From: Pseudomonas kuykendallii | Lineage (GTDB): Bacteria > Pseudomonadota > Gammaproteobacteria > Pseudomonadales > Pseudomonadaceae | Assembly: GCF_900106975.1 (NCBI RefSeq) | Contig: NZ_FNNU01000002.1 | Location: 1-64,000, forward strand | DNA length: 64,000 bases | Direction of reading: 5' to 3' | Shown: in pieces, positions 1 through 9,731 of the stretch | Numbering within the stretch: position 1 is the stretch's first letter | How the letters are laid out: the number at the start of each line of letters is the position of its first letter | Notes under the pieces: model-generated | Told to the model about the DNA's origin: nothing | Databases searched by the model: none | Seen by the model: the letters and a program-made list of their open reading frames with translations, nothing else | Position numbers and translations under genes: made by a program

Positions 1-333
1 GAAGACGTCGAGCGTGGCCAGGTACTGGCCAAGCCGGGCACCATCAAGCCGCACACCAAGTTCGAAGCTGAAGTGTACGTGCTGAGCAAGGAAGAAGGCG
101 GTCGTCACACCCCGTTCTTCAAAGGCTACCGTCCGCAGTTCTACTTCCGCACTACCGATGTAACCGGTAACTGCGAACTGCCGGAAGGCGTAGAGATGGT
201 AATGCCGGGCGACAACATCAAGATGGTTGTCACCCTGATCGCTCCGATCGCCATGGAAGACGGCCTGCGCTTCGCGATTCGCGAAGGTGGTCGTACCGTT
301 GGCGCCGGCGTGGTTGCCAAGATCATCGAGTAA
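1..333 (+). CDS. tuf: Elongation factor Tu, C-terminal part (5' end outside window)
   Basis: The frame is open from base 1 to the TAA at 331-333 and gives the last 110 residues of EF-Tu. This covers the end of beta-barrel domain 2 and domain 3, with the typical [20 protein letters not shown] stretch and the C-terminal [12 protein letters not shown] motif. EF-Tu carries aminoacyl-tRNA to the ribosomal A site in a GTP-dependent way. The GTPase domain lies upstream of the window. This is the last gene of the str operon (rpsL-rpsG-fusA-tuf is the usual order), and a strong terminator follows directly. Confidence 0.98.
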   Translation, partial: EDVERGQVLAKPGTIKPHTKFEAEVYVLSKEEGGRHTPFFKGYRPQFYFRTTDVTGNCELPEGVEMVMPGDNIKMVVTLIAPIAMEDGLRFAIREGGRTVGAGVVAKIIE

Positions 334-348
334 TCGACGGTCGCTGTG

Positions 349-374
349 AAAAGGCCCCTTCGGGGGCCTTTTCT
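349..374 (+). terminator. Intrinsic terminator after tuf
   Basis: AAAAGGCCCC-TTCG-GGGGCCTTTT is a perfect stem with a stable UUCG-type tetraloop, and a T-rich tract follows. It closes the str operon just before the S10 promoter. Confidence 0.9.
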
Positions 375-390
375 ATTTGTTGATCATTTA

Positions 391-419
391 TTGACACCCC
401 AAGAGTGCATCCGTACAAT
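391..419 (+). promoter_or_regulatory. Sigma-70 promoter of the S10 operon
   Basis: TTGACA (391-396), a 17-base spacer and TACAAT (414-419) form a near-consensus housekeeping promoter. It lies right after the tuf terminator and about 60 bases before rpsJ, so transcription should start near 426. It shows that S10 transcription is uncoupled from the str operon here. Confidence 0.85.
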
Positions 420-479
420 CACGCCTCCTTTTATCGGGCGTATTGCGCTCGGTGGGGAAGGCAACTTGGAGTCTGTCAA

Positions 480-791
480 ATGCAAAACCAACAAATCCGT
501 ATTCGGTTGAAGGCTTTTGACCATCGCCTGATTGATCAATCTACCCAGGAAATCGTGGAAACCGCGAAACGTACTGGTGCTCAGGTGCGTGGTCCGATTC
601 CTCTGCCTACCCGTAAGGAGCGGTACACCGTTCTGGTTTCTCCGCACGTCAACAAAGACGCGCGCGACCAGTATGAAATTCGTACCCATAAGCGTGTGCT
701 GGACATCGTTCAGCCGACGGACAAAACCGTCGACGCGCTGATGAAGCTCGATCTTGCGGCTGGCGTTGAAGTGCAGATCAGCCTCGGCTAA
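480..791 (+). CDS. rpsJ: 30S ribosomal protein S10
   Basis: 103 residues, the usual S10 length. S10 sits in the head of the 30S subunit and is also NusE, the partner of NusB in antitermination (nusB is at 34419). The start [14 protein letters not shown] matches the family. An in-frame upstream extension (to 405) is not conserved in S10 and would begin before the predicted transcription start, so the ATG at 480, preceded by TTGGAG, is chosen. It is the first gene of the S10 operon. Confidence 0.97.
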   Translation: MQNQQIRIRLKAFDHRLIDQSTQEIVETAKRTGAQVRGPIPLPTRKERYTVLVSPHVNKDARDQYEIRTHKRVLDIVQPTDKTVDALMKLDLAAGVEVQISLG

Positions 792-873
792 CTCCCCTCG
801 GAGCTAGTCGTGTAACGCTCTGAAATGGGCGGCCATAGCGGGTGAAAGCCCCGTACACTCATGAGGTTACAAC

Positions 874-1509
874 ATGACTATTGGTGTAATCGGTCGTAAG
901 TGCGGCATGACCCGCATTTTCACCGAAGATGGTGTCTCCATTCCGGTCACGGTCATTGAGATCGAGCCGAATCGCGTCACCCAGTTCAAGAATGAAGAGA
1001 GCGATGGCTATCGCGCCGTGCAGGTAACTGTCGGTGAGCGTCGTGCCTCTCGCGTGACCAAGGCGCAAGCCGGTCACTTCGCCAAGGCGAACGTCGCTGC
1101 TGGTCGTGGCGTCTGGGAGTTCCGTCTTGAAGAAGGCGACTACCAGGCTGGTGATCAGATCAATGCTGAAATTTTCCAGGCGGGCCAACTGGTGGATGTC
1201 ACTGGTCAGTCCAAGGGTAAAGGCTTTGCCGGTACCATCAAGCGCTGGAATTTCCGTGGTCAGGACAACACTCACGGTAACTCCGTATCCCACCGCGTCC
1301 CGGGCTCCATTGGCCAGTGCCAGACTCCTGGTCGTGTATTCAAGGGCAAGAAAATGTCCGGTCACATGGGCGCTGAGCGCGTGACCGTACAGTCCCTGGA
1401 AGTTGTGCGTGTCGATGCTGAACGTAATCTGCTGCTGGTCAAGGGTGCCGTTCCTGGCGCTACCGGCGGTGATGTCGTCGTGCGTCCGGCTGCCAAGGCT
1501 CGCGGTTAA
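874..1509 (+). CDS. rplC: 50S ribosomal protein L3
   Basis: 211 residues, full length. L3 is an early assembly protein that binds near the 3' end of 23S rRNA and sends a loop towards the peptidyl transferase centre. The [20 protein letters not shown] loop, which carries the glutamine methylated by PrmB in other bacteria, is intact. There are 82 bases between rpsJ and this gene, the longest gap inside the S10 operon, and rplD follows 14 bases later. Confidence 0.97.
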   Translation: MTIGVIGRKCGMTRIFTEDGVSIPVTVIEIEPNRVTQFKNEESDGYRAVQVTVGERRASRVTKAQAGHFAKANVAAGRGVWEFRLEEGDYQAGDQINAEIFQAGQLVDVTGQSKGKGFAGTIKRWNFRGQDNTHGNSVSHRVPGSIGQCQTPGRVFKGKKMSGHMGAERVTVQSLEVVRVDAERNLLLVKGAVPGATGGDVVVRPAAKARG

Positions 1510-1523
1510 GGGGGAATGCTGAG

Positions 1524-2126
1524 ATGCAATTGAATGTAAATGGCGCTCAGGCGATCGAAGTTTCCGAAAGCACTTTCGGCGGCGAGTTCAACGAGACTCT
1601 GGTTCACCAGGCTGTCGTTGCCTATATGGCTGGTGGCCGTCAAGGCACTCGCGCACAGAAGACCCGCTCCGAGGTTCGCGGCGGTGGCAAGAAGCCGTGG
1701 CGTCAGAAGGGCACCGGTCGTGCTCGTGCTGGCACCATCCGCAGCCCCATCTGGCGCTCCGGTGGTACCACCTTCGCTGCCAAGCCGCAGGATCACTCGC
1801 AGAAGCTCAACAAGAAGATGTATCGCGCAGCTCTGCGCTCCATCCTCTCCGAGCTGGTGCGCTCCGAGCGTCTGGTCGTGGTTGAAGACTTCGCCGTCGA
1901 TGCTCCGAAAACCAAAGGCCTGCTGAGCAAGCTGGATGGTCTGGGTCTGAACGACGTGCTGATCGTTACCGATGCACTCGACCAGAACCTGTACCTGGCT
2001 GCCCGCAACCTGCCGCACGTTGATGTGCGTGATGTCCAGGGTTCCGATCCGGTCAGCCTCATCGCCTACGACAAGGTGCTGATCACCGTGTCGGCCGTGA
2101 AGAAATTCGAGGAGCTGCTGGGATGA
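1524..2126 (+). CDS. rplD: 50S ribosomal protein L4
   Basis: 200 residues. L4 lines the peptide exit tunnel with its long basic loop, visible here as [20 protein letters not shown] and following residues. In E. coli L4 also represses the S10 operon; whether that regulation exists here cannot be judged from sequence. The end overlaps rplW by four bases (ATGA), which implies translational coupling. Confidence 0.97.
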   Translation: MQLNVNGAQAIEVSESTFGGEFNETLVHQAVVAYMAGGRQGTRAQKTRSEVRGGGKKPWRQKGTGRARAGTIRSPIWRSGGTTFAAKPQDHSQKLNKKMYRAALRSILSELVRSERLVVVEDFAVDAPKTKGLLSKLDGLGLNDVLIVTDALDQNLYLAARNLPHVDVRDVQGSDPVSLIAYDKVLITVSAVKKFEELLG

Positions 2127-2422
2127 ACCAGGAACGCGTATTCAAAGTGCTGCTTGGTCCGCACGTCTCCGAGAAAGCCACCGGGCTGGCGGACAGCAAG
2201 AGCCAATTCGTTTTCAAGGTTGCCACTGATGCAACCAAGCTGGAAATCAAGAAGGCCGTCGAAAGCCTGTTCAGCGTGAAAGTCGCCAAGGTCAGCACCC
2301 TGAATGTTCAGGGCAAGACCAAGCGCACTGCTCGCGGTCTGGGCAAGCGTAACGACTGGAAGAAGGCGTACATCGCTCTTCAGCCGGGCCAGGATCTCGA
2401 TTTCGCCAACAGCGCTGAGTAA
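2123..2422 (+). CDS. rplW: 50S ribosomal protein L23
   Basis: 99 residues. L23 lies at the exit of the peptide tunnel and docks trigger factor and SRP. The N-terminal [12 protein letters not shown] and the [11 protein letters not shown] segment are characteristic of the family. The start overlaps the stop of rplD (ATGA). Confidence 0.97.
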   Translation: MNQERVFKVLLGPHVSEKATGLADSKSQFVFKVATDATKLEIKKAVESLFSVKVAKVSTLNVQGKTKRTARGLGKRNDWKKAYIALQPGQDLDFANSAE

Positions 2423-2433
2423 AGGGGTGCATC

Positions 2434-3255
2434 ATGGCAATCGTTAAATGCAAACCGACTTCCGCTGGCCGCCGTTTCGTGGTCAAGGTTGTCAACCAGG
2501 ACCTGCACAAAGGCGCGCCTTACGCTCCCCTGTTGGAGAAGAAGTCGAAGTCCGGCGGCCGTAACAACAACGGTCGCATCACTACCCGTCATATCGGTGG
2601 TGGTCACAAGCAGCATTACCGTCTCGTCGATTTTCGTCGCAACAAGGATGGCATTCCTGCCACCGTTGAGCGTATCGAATATGACCCTAACCGTACCGCG
2701 CACATCGCTCTGCTGCTCTACGCAGACGGCGAACGTCGTTACATCATCGCGCCGAAGGGCGTGAGCGCTGGCGACCAGCTGATCTCTGGTGCTCACGCGC
2801 CGATCAAGGCCGGTAACACCCTGCAGCTGCGCAACATTCCGGTCGGTTCCACCGTTCACGGTATCGAGCTGAAGCCGGGTAAAGGTGCTCAGATCGCGCG
2901 TTCCGCTGGTGCTTCGGCTCAGCTGGTTGCTCGTGAAGGTGTCTACGTAACGCTGCGTCTTCGCTCCGGCGAAATGCGCAAAGTGCTGTCGGAATGCCGT
3001 GCGACCCTGGGCGAAGTCTCGAACTCCGAGCACAGCCTGCGTTCGCTGGGTAAGGCCGGCGCCAAGCGCTGGCGTGGTGTTCGTCCGACCGTTCGCGGCG
3101 TGGCGATGAACCCGGTAGACCACCCGCACGGTGGTGGTGAAGGTCGTACCTCTGGTGGCCGTCATCCGGTGTCTCCATGGGGCTTCCCGACCAAGGGCGC
3201 GAAGACTCGTGCGAACAAGCGCACCGACAAAATGATCGTCCGCCGCCGCAAGTAA
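2434..3255 (+). CDS. rplB: 50S ribosomal protein L2
   Basis: 273 residues. L2 is needed for subunit association and peptidyl transfer. The C-terminal [20 protein letters not shown] segment contains the conserved histidine of the active region, and the basic tail ends in MIVRRRK. It begins 11 bases after rplW. Confidence 0.98.
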   Translation: MAIVKCKPTSAGRRFVVKVVNQDLHKGAPYAPLLEKKSKSGGRNNNGRITTRHIGGGHKQHYRLVDFRRNKDGIPATVERIEYDPNRTAHIALLLYADGERRYIIAPKGVSAGDQLISGAHAPIKAGNTLQLRNIPVGSTVHGIELKPGKGAQIARSAGASAQLVAREGVYVTLRLRSGEMRKVLSECRATLGEVSNSEHSLRSLGKAGAKRWRGVRPTVRGVAMNPVDHPHGGGEGRTSGGRHPVSPWGFPTKGAKTRANKRTDKMIVRRRK

Positions 3256-3271
3256 CTAGAGGTATACGACT

Positions 3272-3547
3272 GTGCCACGTTCTCTGAAAAAAGGTCCTTT
3301 CATCGACCTTCACCTGTTGAAGAAAGTCGAAGTGGCGGCGGAAAAGAACGATCGCAAGCCGGTTAAAACCTGGTCGCGTCGCTCTATCATTCTGCCGCAA
3401 ATGGTCGGTCTGACCATTGCTGTGCATAACGGTCGTCAACATGTCCCCGTTCTTGTGAACGAAGACATGGTCGGCCACAAACTGGGCGAGTTCGCCGGTA
3501 CCCGCACTTATCGTGGGCACGCGGCTGACAAGAAAGCCAAGCGTTAA
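3272..3547 (+). CDS. rpsS: 30S ribosomal protein S19
   Basis: 91 residues, with a GTG start and the typical [20 protein letters not shown] opening. S19 forms a complex with S13 in the 30S head near the A site. It is followed by rplV after 13 bases. Confidence 0.97.
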   Translation: MPRSLKKGPFIDLHLLKKVEVAAEKNDRKPVKTWSRRSIILPQMVGLTIAVHNGRQHVPVLVNEDMVGHKLGEFAGTRTYRGHAADKKAKR

Positions 3548-3560
3548 GGGGTAAGGAACG

Positions 3561-3893
3561 ATGGAAGTAGCCGCTAAGCTGTCGGGCGCTCGAATCTCCG
3601 CCCAGAAAGCCCGCTTGGTCGCCGACCAGATCCGCGGGAAGAAGGTGGGCGAAGCGCTCAACCTCCTGGCTTTCAGTAGTAAGAAAGCTGCCGAGATCAT
3701 GAAAAAAGTGCTGGAGTCGGCCGTAGCCAACGCCGAGCACAACGAAGGCGCTGACGTGGACGACCTCAAGGTCTCCACGGTCTTCGTCAACGAGGGGCGT
3801 TCGCTGAAGCGCATCATGCCGCGTGCCAAAGGCCGCGCTGATCGCATCGTCAAGCGGTCTTGCCATATCACTGTCAAGGTTGCGGACAAGTAA
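3561..3893 (+). CDS. rplV: 50S ribosomal protein L22
   Basis: 110 residues. L22 contacts all 23S rRNA domains, and its beta-hairpin narrows the exit tunnel. That loop ([20 protein letters not shown]) is intact, with no insertion or deletion of the sort linked to macrolide resistance. Confidence 0.97.
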
Positions 3894-3906
3894 CGGAGTC
3901 GTTCAG

Positions 3907-4593
3907 ATGGGTCAGAAAGTACATCCCACTGGCATTCGCCTGGGAATCGTCAAGGAGCACACCTCCGTTTGGTATGCCGATAAGCGCACTTATGCCGATT
4001 ATCTGCTCGCCGACCTGAAGGTTCGTGAGTACCTCCAAGACAAACTAAAAAGCGCGTCCGTAAGCCGTATCGATATTCATCGTCCGGCACAAACCGCACG
4101 CATCACCATCCACACCGCTCGCCCCGGCATCGTGATCGGCAAGAAAGGTGAAGATGTTGAGAAGCTGCGTCAGGACCTGACCAAGCAAATGGGTGTGCCC
4201 GTGCACATCAACATCGAAGAGATCCGCAAGCCGGAGCTCGACGGTATGCTGGTTGCACAGAGCGTTGCTCAGCAGCTGGAGCGTCGTGTGATGTTCCGTC
4301 GCGCCATGAAGCGCGCTGTACAGAACGCCATGCGTATTGGTGCCAAGGGCATCAAAATCCAAGTGAGCGGTCGTTTGGGCGGCGCAGAAATTGCCCGTAC
4401 CGAGTGGTATCGCGAAGGTCGTGTGCCCCTGCACACCCTGCGTGCCGACATCGACTATGCCACGTACGAAGCGCACACCACTTATGGTGTGATCGGTGTG
4501 AAGGTTTGGATCTTCAAAGGCGAAGTGATTGGTGGTCGCCAAGAAGAACTGAAACCTCAAGCGCCCGCGCCTCGTAAAAAAGCCGCTAAGTAA
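3907..4593 (+). CDS. rpsC: 30S ribosomal protein S3
   Basis: 228 residues from the ATG at 3907 ([18 protein letters not shown], the invariant S3 start). The frame is open further upstream into rplV, but that part is not S3-like. The KH-type RNA-binding motif with [15 protein letters not shown] is present. S3 lies at the mRNA entry pore and takes part in ribosomal helicase activity. Confidence 0.97.
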   Translation: MGQKVHPTGIRLGIVKEHTSVWYADKRTYADYLLADLKVREYLQDKLKSASVSRIDIHRPAQTARITIHTARPGIVIGKKGEDVEKLRQDLTKQMGVPVHINIEEIRKPELDGMLVAQSVAQQLERRVMFRRAMKRAVQNAMRIGAKGIKIQVSGRLGGAEIARTEWYREGRVPLHTLRADIDYATYEAHTTYGVIGVKVWIFKGEVIGGRQEELKPQAPAPRKKAAK

Positions 4594-4605
4594 GGAGTAC
4601 GCCAA

Positions 4606-5019
4606 ATGTTGCAACCAAAGCGTACGAAGTTCCGCAAGCAGATGACCGGTCACAACCGTGGTCTGGCTCAGCGCGGTAGCAAAGTCAGTTTCGGCGAGTT
4701 TGCTCTGAAGTCCGTAGCTCGTGGTCGTCTCACCGCTCGCCAGATCGAGTCCGCTCGCCGGGCCCTGACTCGTCACGTAAAACGTGGCGGCAAGATCTGG
4801 ATCCGCGTTTTCCCCGACAAGCCTGTCACCAAGAAGCCCCTCGAAGTTCGTATGGGTAAAGGGAAGGGCAACGTCGAGTACTGGGTAGCCCAGATTCAGC
4901 CGGGCAAGGTGCTTTACGAGATCGAGGGTGTTTCCGAAGAGCTGGCGCGCGAAGCATTCGCCCTGGCTGCTGCAAAGCTGCCGCTCGCCACCTCCTTTGT
5001 TAAGCGGACGGTGATGTGA
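4606..5019 (+). CDS. rplP: 50S ribosomal protein L16
   Basis: 137 residues. L16 organises the A-site region of the 50S subunit. The start [19 protein letters not shown] and the arginine that YcfD hydroxylates in E. coli lie in conserved sequence. The stop TGA shares its last base with the ATG of rpmC. Confidence 0.97.
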   Translation: MLQPKRTKFRKQMTGHNRGLAQRGSKVSFGEFALKSVARGRLTARQIESARRALTRHVKRGGKIWIRVFPDKPVTKKPLEVRMGKGKGNVEYWVAQIQPGKVLYEIEGVSEELAREAFALAAAKLPLATSFVKRTVM

Positions 5020-5210
5020 TGAAAGCGAATGAACTTCGTGAACAATCGGTTCAGCAGCTGAACGAGCAACTGCTCGGCCTGCTGCGCGACCAGTTCAATC
5101 TGCGCATGCAGAAGGCAACTGGCCAGTTGGGGCAGTCTCACCTGCTCTCGCAAGTGAAGCGCGACATCGCTCGCGTGAAAACTGTGCTCAACCAGCAAGC
5201 AGGTAAGTGA
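5019..5210 (+). CDS. rpmC: 50S ribosomal protein L29
   Basis: 63 residues from ATG 5019. An in-frame GTG three bases earlier would add one methionine, but the ATG that overlaps the rplP stop is the usual start ([19 protein letters not shown]). It is a small two-helix protein near the tunnel exit. Confidence 0.95.
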   Translation: MKANELREQSVQQLNEQLLGLLRDQFNLRMQKATGQLGQSHLLSQVKRDIARVKTVLNQQAGK

Positions 5211-5212
5211 TC

Positions 5213-5479
5213 ATGGCTGAAGCTCAGAAAACCGTCCGTACGCTGACCGGCCGTGTCGTCAGCGACAAGATGGACAAAACCATCACCGTCCTGATCGAGC
5301 GCCGCGTAAAGCACCCGATCTACGGTAAGTACGTCAAGCGTTCGACCAAGTTGCACGCTCACGATGAAACCAACCAGTGCCGTATCGGCGACAAGGTCAC
5401 CATTCGCGAGACCCGTCCGCTGGCCAAGACTAAGTCTTGGATGCTGGTGGAAGTCGTCGAGCGCGCGGTGGAAGTCTAA
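5213..5479 (+). CDS. rpsQ: 30S ribosomal protein S17
   Basis: 88 residues from ATG 5213 ([20 protein letters not shown]). S17 is a primary 16S rRNA-binding OB-fold protein. An in-frame GTG two codons upstream is less likely. The stop of rpmC is two bases before the start. Confidence 0.96.
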   Translation: MAEAQKTVRTLTGRVVSDKMDKTITVLIERRVKHPIYGKYVKRSTKLHAHDETNQCRIGDKVTIRETRPLAKTKSWMLVEVVERAVEV

Positions 5480-5502
5480 GAGACTAAGGGTCGGAGAAAG
5501 GT

Positions 5503-5871
5503 ATGATTCAGACTCAATCCATGCTCGATGTCGCCGATAACAGCGGCGCACGTCGCGTAATGTGCATCAAGGTGCTCGGCGGCTCGCATCGTCGCTATGC
5601 CGGTATCGGTGACATCATCAAGGTAACCGTGAAGGAAGCAATTCCTCGCGGCAAGGTGAAGAAAGGCCAAGTGATGACCGCTGTCGTGGTCCGCACTCGT
5701 CACGGCGTTCGTCGTCCGGATGGTTCCATCATCCGCTTCGACGGCAACGCGGCTGTTCTGCTGAACAACAAGCAGGAGCCGATCGGCACCCGTATCTTCG
5801 GGCCGGTGACTCGTGAACTTCGCTCTGAGAAGTTCATGAAGATCGTCTCGCTCGCCCCCGAAGTGCTGTAA
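5503..5871 (+). CDS. rplN: 50S ribosomal protein L14
   Basis: 122 residues, full length, starting [21 protein letters not shown]14 forms an intersubunit bridge and binds the silencing factor RsfS. This is the first gene of the spc part of the cluster, 23 bases after rpsQ and with no separate promoter evident. Confidence 0.97.
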   Translation: MIQTQSMLDVADNSGARRVMCIKVLGGSHRRYAGIGDIIKVTVKEAIPRGKVKKGQVMTAVVVRTRHGVRRPDGSIIRFDGNAAVLLNNKQEPIGTRIFGPVTRELRSEKFMKIVSLAPEVL

Positions 5872-5883
5872 GGAGAAGCCGTC

Positions 5884-6198
5884 ATGCAAAAGATTCGTCG
5901 TGACGACGAGATCATCGTCATCGCCGGCAAAGACAAGGGCAAGCGTGGCAAGGTGCTCAAGGTTCTCGCTGACGACCGTCTGGTCGTTGGTGGGATCAAC
6001 CTGGTGAAGCGCCATACCAAGCCGAACCCGATGTCGGGCGTACAAGGCGGTATCGTCGAGAAGGAGGCGCCTCTGCACGTCTCCAACGTCGCCATCTTCA
6101 ATGCCGAAACCAACAAGGCTGACCGCGTTGGTTTCAAGGTAGAAGAAGGCAAGAAAATTCGTGTCTTCAAGTCGACCCAAAAAGCGGTCGATGCTTGA
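5884..6198 (+). CDS. rplX: 50S ribosomal protein L24
   Basis: 104 residues with a KOW motif near the N-terminus ([20 protein letters not shown]). L24 starts 50S assembly by binding the 5' region of 23S rRNA. Confidence 0.97.
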   Translation: MQKIRRDDEIIVIAGKDKGKRGKVLKVLADDRLVVGGINLVKRHTKPNPMSGVQGGIVEKEAPLHVSNVAIFNAETNKADRVGFKVEEGKKIRVFKSTQKAVDA

Positions 6199-6218
6199 GC
6201 ATCGCTAGGTAAATCACC

Positions 6219-6758
6219 ATGGCACGACTGAAAGAGATTTATCGGAAGGAAATCGCGCCCAAGCTGAAAGAACAGCTTCAGCTGGCGAACGTGATGGAAG
6301 TTCCGCGCGTTACCAAAATCACCCTGAACATGGGTCTTGGCGAAGCGATCGGCGACAAGAAAGTCATCGAGCACGCTGTTGCCGACCTGGAGAAGATCAC
6401 TGGCCAGAAAGCCATTGTTACCTACGCTCGCAAGTCGATCGCAGGTTTCAAGGTGCGCGAAGGCTGGCCGATCGGTATCAAGGTTACCCTGCGTCGCGAT
6501 CGGATGTACGAATTCCTCGATCGTCTGCTCGCCATCTCCTTGCCGCGCGTGCGTGACTTCCGCGGCCTGAATGCCAAGTCCTTCGATGGTCGTGGCAACT
6601 ACAGCATGGGCGTGAAAGAGCAGATCATCTTCCCGGAAATCGATTACGACAAAATCGATGCACTGCGCGGTCTGGACATCACCCTGACCACCACTGCCCG
6701 TACCGATGATGAAGGTCGTGCGCTGCTGCGCGCCTTCAACTTCCCGTTCCGCAACTGA
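6219..6758 (+). CDS. rplE: 50S ribosomal protein L5
   Basis: 179 residues. L5 binds 5S rRNA in the central protuberance and contacts P-site tRNA. The [11 protein letters not shown] and [18 protein letters not shown] motifs are typical. In E. coli the S8 repressor site lies at the start of the rplE message; I did not identify an equivalent here. Confidence 0.97.
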   Translation: MARLKEIYRKEIAPKLKEQLQLANVMEVPRVTKITLNMGLGEAIGDKKVIEHAVADLEKITGQKAIVTYARKSIAGFKVREGWPIGIKVTLRRDRMYEFLDRLLAISLPRVRDFRGLNAKSFDGRGNYSMGVKEQIIFPEIDYDKIDALRGLDITLTTTARTDDEGRALLRAFNFPFRN

Positions 6759-6770
6759 TTGGAGTAGGAA

Positions 6771-7076
6771 ATGGCCAAACAGAGCATGAAAAACCGTGAG
6801 CTGAAGCGTCAGCAAACGGTAGCCAAGTACGCCAAGAAGCGTGCCGAGCTGAAAGCTACCATCGCCAATCCGAACACCAGTCCGGAAGCGCGTTGGGAAG
6901 CCCAGGTCGCCCTGCAGAAGCAGCCCCGTGACGCCAGCGCCTCGCGCCTGCGTAACCGCTGCCGTCTGACCGGTCGTCCGCATGGCGTGTACCGCAAGTT
7001 CGGCCTCGGCCGTAACATGCTGCGCCAGGCCGCCATGCGCGGTGACGTACCAGGTCTGGTCAAGGCTAGCTGGTAA
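6771..7076 (+). CDS. rpsN: 30S ribosomal protein S14 (zinc-free long form)
   Basis: 101 residues. This is the long form, with a single cysteine and no CxxC pairs, so it needs no zinc. The C-terminal [20 protein letters not shown] motif is intact. It is followed by a 206-base gap that holds a terminator-like hairpin, unlike the tight spacing elsewhere in this operon. Confidence 0.97.
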   Translation: MAKQSMKNRELKRQQTVAKYAKKRAELKATIANPNTSPEARWEAQVALQKQPRDASASRLRNRCRLTGRPHGVYRKFGLGRNMLRQAAMRGDVPGLVKASW

Positions 7077-7137
7077 TCGAGCGCCGAATGAGCAGGCGGA
7101 GTTAACCAGATCCGCGCTTATTTGATCGCTTATTGAG

Positions 7138-7159
7138 TCAAGCCCCTTTTGGGGCTTGA
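7138..7159 (+). terminator. Terminator- or attenuator-like hairpin between rpsN and rpsH
   Basis: TCAAGCCCC-TTTT-GGGGCTTGA is a perfect 9-bp stem with a four-base loop, followed by a short, weak T-rich tract (TTCGTTTATG). It sits inside the spc operon in a gap of 206 bases (7077-7282). It could act as a partial terminator or as a processing and stability element. No clear new promoter was seen downstream. Confidence 0.6.
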
Positions 7160-7282
7160 TTCGTTTATGAACAGTCTCTAGAATTGCCGGCTCGCCAGAG
7201 CCAGGGCTTTTGAATTGCCCCTTGGTTCTTGGTGACTAGTGAGCCGTAAGGCCGTTTTTCTTGTATTAGGAGCAACTAGCCC

Positions 7283-7675
7283 ATGAGTATGCAGGACCCG
7301 TTAGCGGACATGCTAACTCGTATCCGTAATGCCCAGATGGCTGAGAAGACCGTCGTAAGCATGCCGTCTTCCACGCTGAAGGTGGCGGTAGCCAACGTTC
7401 TGAAGAGCGAGGGTTACATCACGGGTTTCCAGATCAGCAGCGATATCAAGCCGCAGCTGTCTATCGAGCTGAAGTACTTCGAAGGCCGTCCGGTCATCGA
7501 GGAGCTGAAGCGCGTCAGCCGTCCTGGCCTGCGCCAGTACAAATCCGTCGACCAGCTGCCGAAAGTTCGTGGCGGCCTGGGCGTTTCGATCGTCTCCACC
7601 AACAAAGGTGTGATGACTGATCGCGCTGCTCGCGCCGCTGGCGTTGGCGGCGAAGTGCTTTGCACTGTGTTTTAA
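7283..7675 (+). CDS. rpsH: 30S ribosomal protein S8
   Basis: 130 residues, full length, starting [20 protein letters not shown]8 is a primary 16S rRNA-binding protein and the autogenous regulator of the spc operon in E. coli. It ends in the usual [10 protein letters not shown]. The long leader upstream (7077-7282) is the obvious place to look for regulation. Confidence 0.97.
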   Translation: MSMQDPLADMLTRIRNAQMAEKTVVSMPSSTLKVAVANVLKSEGYITGFQISSDIKPQLSIELKYFEGRPVIEELKRVSRPGLRQYKSVDQLPKVRGGLGVSIVSTNKGVMTDRAARAAGVGGEVLCTVF

Positions 7676-7688
7676 GGGGGGGATAAGC

Positions 7689-8222
7689 ATGTCTCGCGTT
7701 GCTAAGAACCCCGTCAAGCTGCCCGCTGGAGTTGAGATCAATCTCGCCGGTCAGCAGCTTTCGGTGAAGGGTGCCAAGGGCGCTCTCGAACTGAATGTGC
7801 ATCCGTCCGTGGAAGTGCTGCAGGAATCCGGTGAGCTGCGTTTCGCTGCTCGCAATGGCGACCTGCAGAACAAAGCCATGGCCGGTACCACCCGTGCGTT
7901 GGTCAACAACATGGTAATTGGCGTTAGCCAAGGCTTCGAGCGCAAGCTCCAGCTGGTTGGTGTTGGTTACAAGGCGCAAGCCAAAGGTCAAGTGCTGTCC
8001 CTGGCTCTCGGCTTCTCGCACCCGGTGGATTATGAACTGCCGCAAGGCATCACCGCTGAAACCCCCAGCCAGACCGATATCCTGATCAAGGGTATCGACA
8101 AGCAACTGGTCGGTCAGGTGGCTGCAGAGATCCGCGACTTCCGTCCGCCAGAGCCTTACAAAGGCAAAGGCGTGCGTTACTCGGACGAAGTCGTCCGTCG
8201 TAAAGAAGCTAAGAAGAAGTAG
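7689..8222 (+). CDS. rplF: 50S ribosomal protein L6
   Basis: 177 residues from ATG 7689 ([19 protein letters not shown]). A longer open frame back to 7644 overlaps rpsH and is not L6-like. L6 lies near the sarcin-ricin loop. The C-terminal [20 protein letters not shown] motif is diagnostic. Confidence 0.97.
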   Translation: MSRVAKNPVKLPAGVEINLAGQQLSVKGAKGALELNVHPSVEVLQESGELRFAARNGDLQNKAMAGTTRALVNNMVIGVSQGFERKLQLVGVGYKAQAKGQVLSLALGFSHPVDYELPQGITAETPSQTDILIKGIDKQLVGQVAAEIRDFRPPEPYKGKGVRYSDEVVRRKEAKKK

Positions 8223-8232
8223 GGCATAGCAA

Positions 8233-8583
8233 ATGAGCGTAAAGAAAGAAACTCGTCTGCGTCGCGCTCGCAAGGCACGCCTGAAGATGCGCGAGCTGGA
8301 AACCGTACGCCTTTGTGTGTACCGCTCTTCCCAGCACATCTACGCCCAGGTCCTTTCGGCCGACGGCGGCAAGGTCCTGGCCAGCGCTTCGACCTTGGAC
8401 AAAGAACTGCGTGACGCTGCCACCGGCAATGTCGACGCGGCCAAGAAGGTCGGTCTGTTGGTTGCCGAGCGTGCGAAAGCCGCTGGCGTCACCCAGGTAG
8501 CGTTCGATCGTTCTGGCTTCAAGTACCACGGCCGCGTCAAGGCGCTGGCTGATGCTGCTCGTGAAGGCGGGCTGGAGTTCTAA
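8233..8583 (+). CDS. rplR: 50S ribosomal protein L18
   Basis: 116 residues. L18 binds 5S rRNA together with L5. It has the basic N-terminus, the [11 protein letters not shown] strand and the C-terminal [20 protein letters not shown] motif. rpsE starts three bases later. Confidence 0.97.
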   Translation: MSVKKETRLRRARKARLKMRELETVRLCVYRSSQHIYAQVLSADGGKVLASASTLDKELRDAATGNVDAAKKVGLLVAERAKAAGVTQVAFDRSGFKYHGRVKALADAAREGGLEF

Positions 8584-8586
8584 GTT

Positions 8587-9114
8587 ATGGCAAATAACGA
8601 GCAAAGACGCGATCGCGATAATCGCGACGACAGTCGCGACGAAGGCTACGTCGAAAAACTGGTGCAGGTTAACCGCGTCGCCAAGACCGTGAAGGGTGGT
8701 CGTATCTTCACCTTCACCGCTCTGACCGTCGTTGGTGATGGCAAGGGTCGTGTCGGCTTCGGTCGTGGCAAGTCCCGTGAAGTACCTGCTGCTATCCAGA
8801 AAGCGATGGAAGCTGCGCGTCGTAACATGATCCAAGTCGATCTGAACGGCACCACCCTGCAGTACGCGATCAAGTCCGCACATGGCGCCTCCAAGGTGTT
8901 CATGCAGCCGGCTTCTGAAGGTACCGGGATCATCGCCGGCGGCGCCATGCGTGCCGTGCTGGAAGTGGCCGGTGTGCAGAACGTTCTGGCCAAGTGCTAT
9001 GGCTCGACAAACCCGGTGAACGTGGTTCATGCCACCTTCAAGGGTCTGAAGACCATGCAATCCCCTTCGTCCATTGCTGCCAAGCGCGGCAAGAGCGTTG
9101 AGGAGATCTTCTGA
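8587..9114 (+). CDS. rpsE: 30S ribosomal protein S5 with lengthened N-terminus
   Basis: 175 residues. S5 takes part in decoding accuracy and lines the mRNA entry site. The dsRBD-like domain ([19 protein letters not shown]) and C-terminal domain are normal. The N-terminus carries a charged Arg/Asp-rich stretch (about residues 7-19), encoded by repeated CGCGA/CGACGA units around 8609-8642. As I recall, P. aeruginosa S5 is about 9 residues shorter just here. The end is followed by rpmD after two bases. Confidence 0.97.
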   Translation: MANNEQRRDRDNRDDSRDEGYVEKLVQVNRVAKTVKGGRIFTFTALTVVGDGKGRVGFGRGKSREVPAAIQKAMEAARRNMIQVDLNGTTLQYAIKSAHGASKVFMQPASEGTGIIAGGAMRAVLEVAGVQNVLAKCYGSTNPVNVVHATFKGLKTMQSPSSIAAKRGKSVEEIF

Positions 9115-9116
9115 TC

Positions 9117-9293
9117 ATGGCTACCGTAAAAGTTACGCTGATCAAAAGCATGACCGGCCGTATCCCCAACCACAAACTGTGCGTTAAGGGTCTGGGTCTG
9201 CGTCGCATCGGTCACACTGTAGAAGTCCTGGATACTCCCGAAAATCGCGGGATGATCAACAAGGCTTATTACATGCTGCGCGTCGAGGGTTAA
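9117..9293 (+). CDS. rpmD: 50S ribosomal protein L30
   Basis: 58 residues, starting [20 protein letters not shown] and ending in YYMLRVEG. It is a small globular 50S protein, with a normal length for bacteria. It lies between rpsE (2-base gap) and rplO (3-base gap), exactly where spc operons carry it. Confidence 0.95.
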   Translation: MATVKVTLIKSMTGRIPNHKLCVKGLGLRRIGHTVEVLDTPENRGMINKAYYMLRVEG

Positions 9294-9296
9294 TCG

Positions 9297-9731
9297 ATGA
9301 AACTCAATGATCTGAGTCCAGCGCCGGGTTCCCGTCGCGAAAAGCATCGTCCGGGCCGTGGGATCGGTAGCGGTTTGGGCAAGACCGGTGGCCGTGGCCA
9401 CAAGGGTCAGACCTCCCGCTCCGGTGGCACCATCGCTCCTGGCTTTGAAGGCGGTCAACAGCCGCTGCATCGCCGTCTGCCGAAGTTCGGTTTCGTTTCG
9501 CTGAAAGCCATGGATCGCGCAGAAGTGCGTACGTCCGAGCTGGCCAAAGTGGAAGGCGATATCGTGACTCTGCAGTCGCTCAAGGATGCCAACGTCATCA
9601 ACCAAAGCGTTCAGCGTGTGAAAATCATGCTGTCCGGTGACGTTGCTCGCGCTGTCACCCTGAAAGGCATCGCCGCCACCAAGGGTGCGCGTGCGGCCAT
9701 CGAAGCAGCTGGCGGCAAATTCGAGGACTAA
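9297..9731 (+). CDS. rplO: 50S ribosomal protein L15
   Basis: 144 residues. The glycine- and arginine-rich N-terminal arm ([20 protein letters not shown]) penetrates the 23S rRNA core. The stop abuts the secY start (731/732), so translation is probably coupled. Confidence 0.97.
   Translation: MKLNDLSPAPGSRREKHRPGRGIGSGLGKTGGRGHKGQTSRSGGTIAPGFEGGQQPLHRRLPKFGFVSLKAMDRAEVRTSELAKVEGDIVTLQSLKDANVINQSVQRVKIMLSGDVARAVTLKGIAATKGARAAIEAAGGKFED

Noticed and set aside
405-479. N-terminal extension of S10
   Set aside because: It overlaps the promoter -10 box and is absent from S10 proteins.
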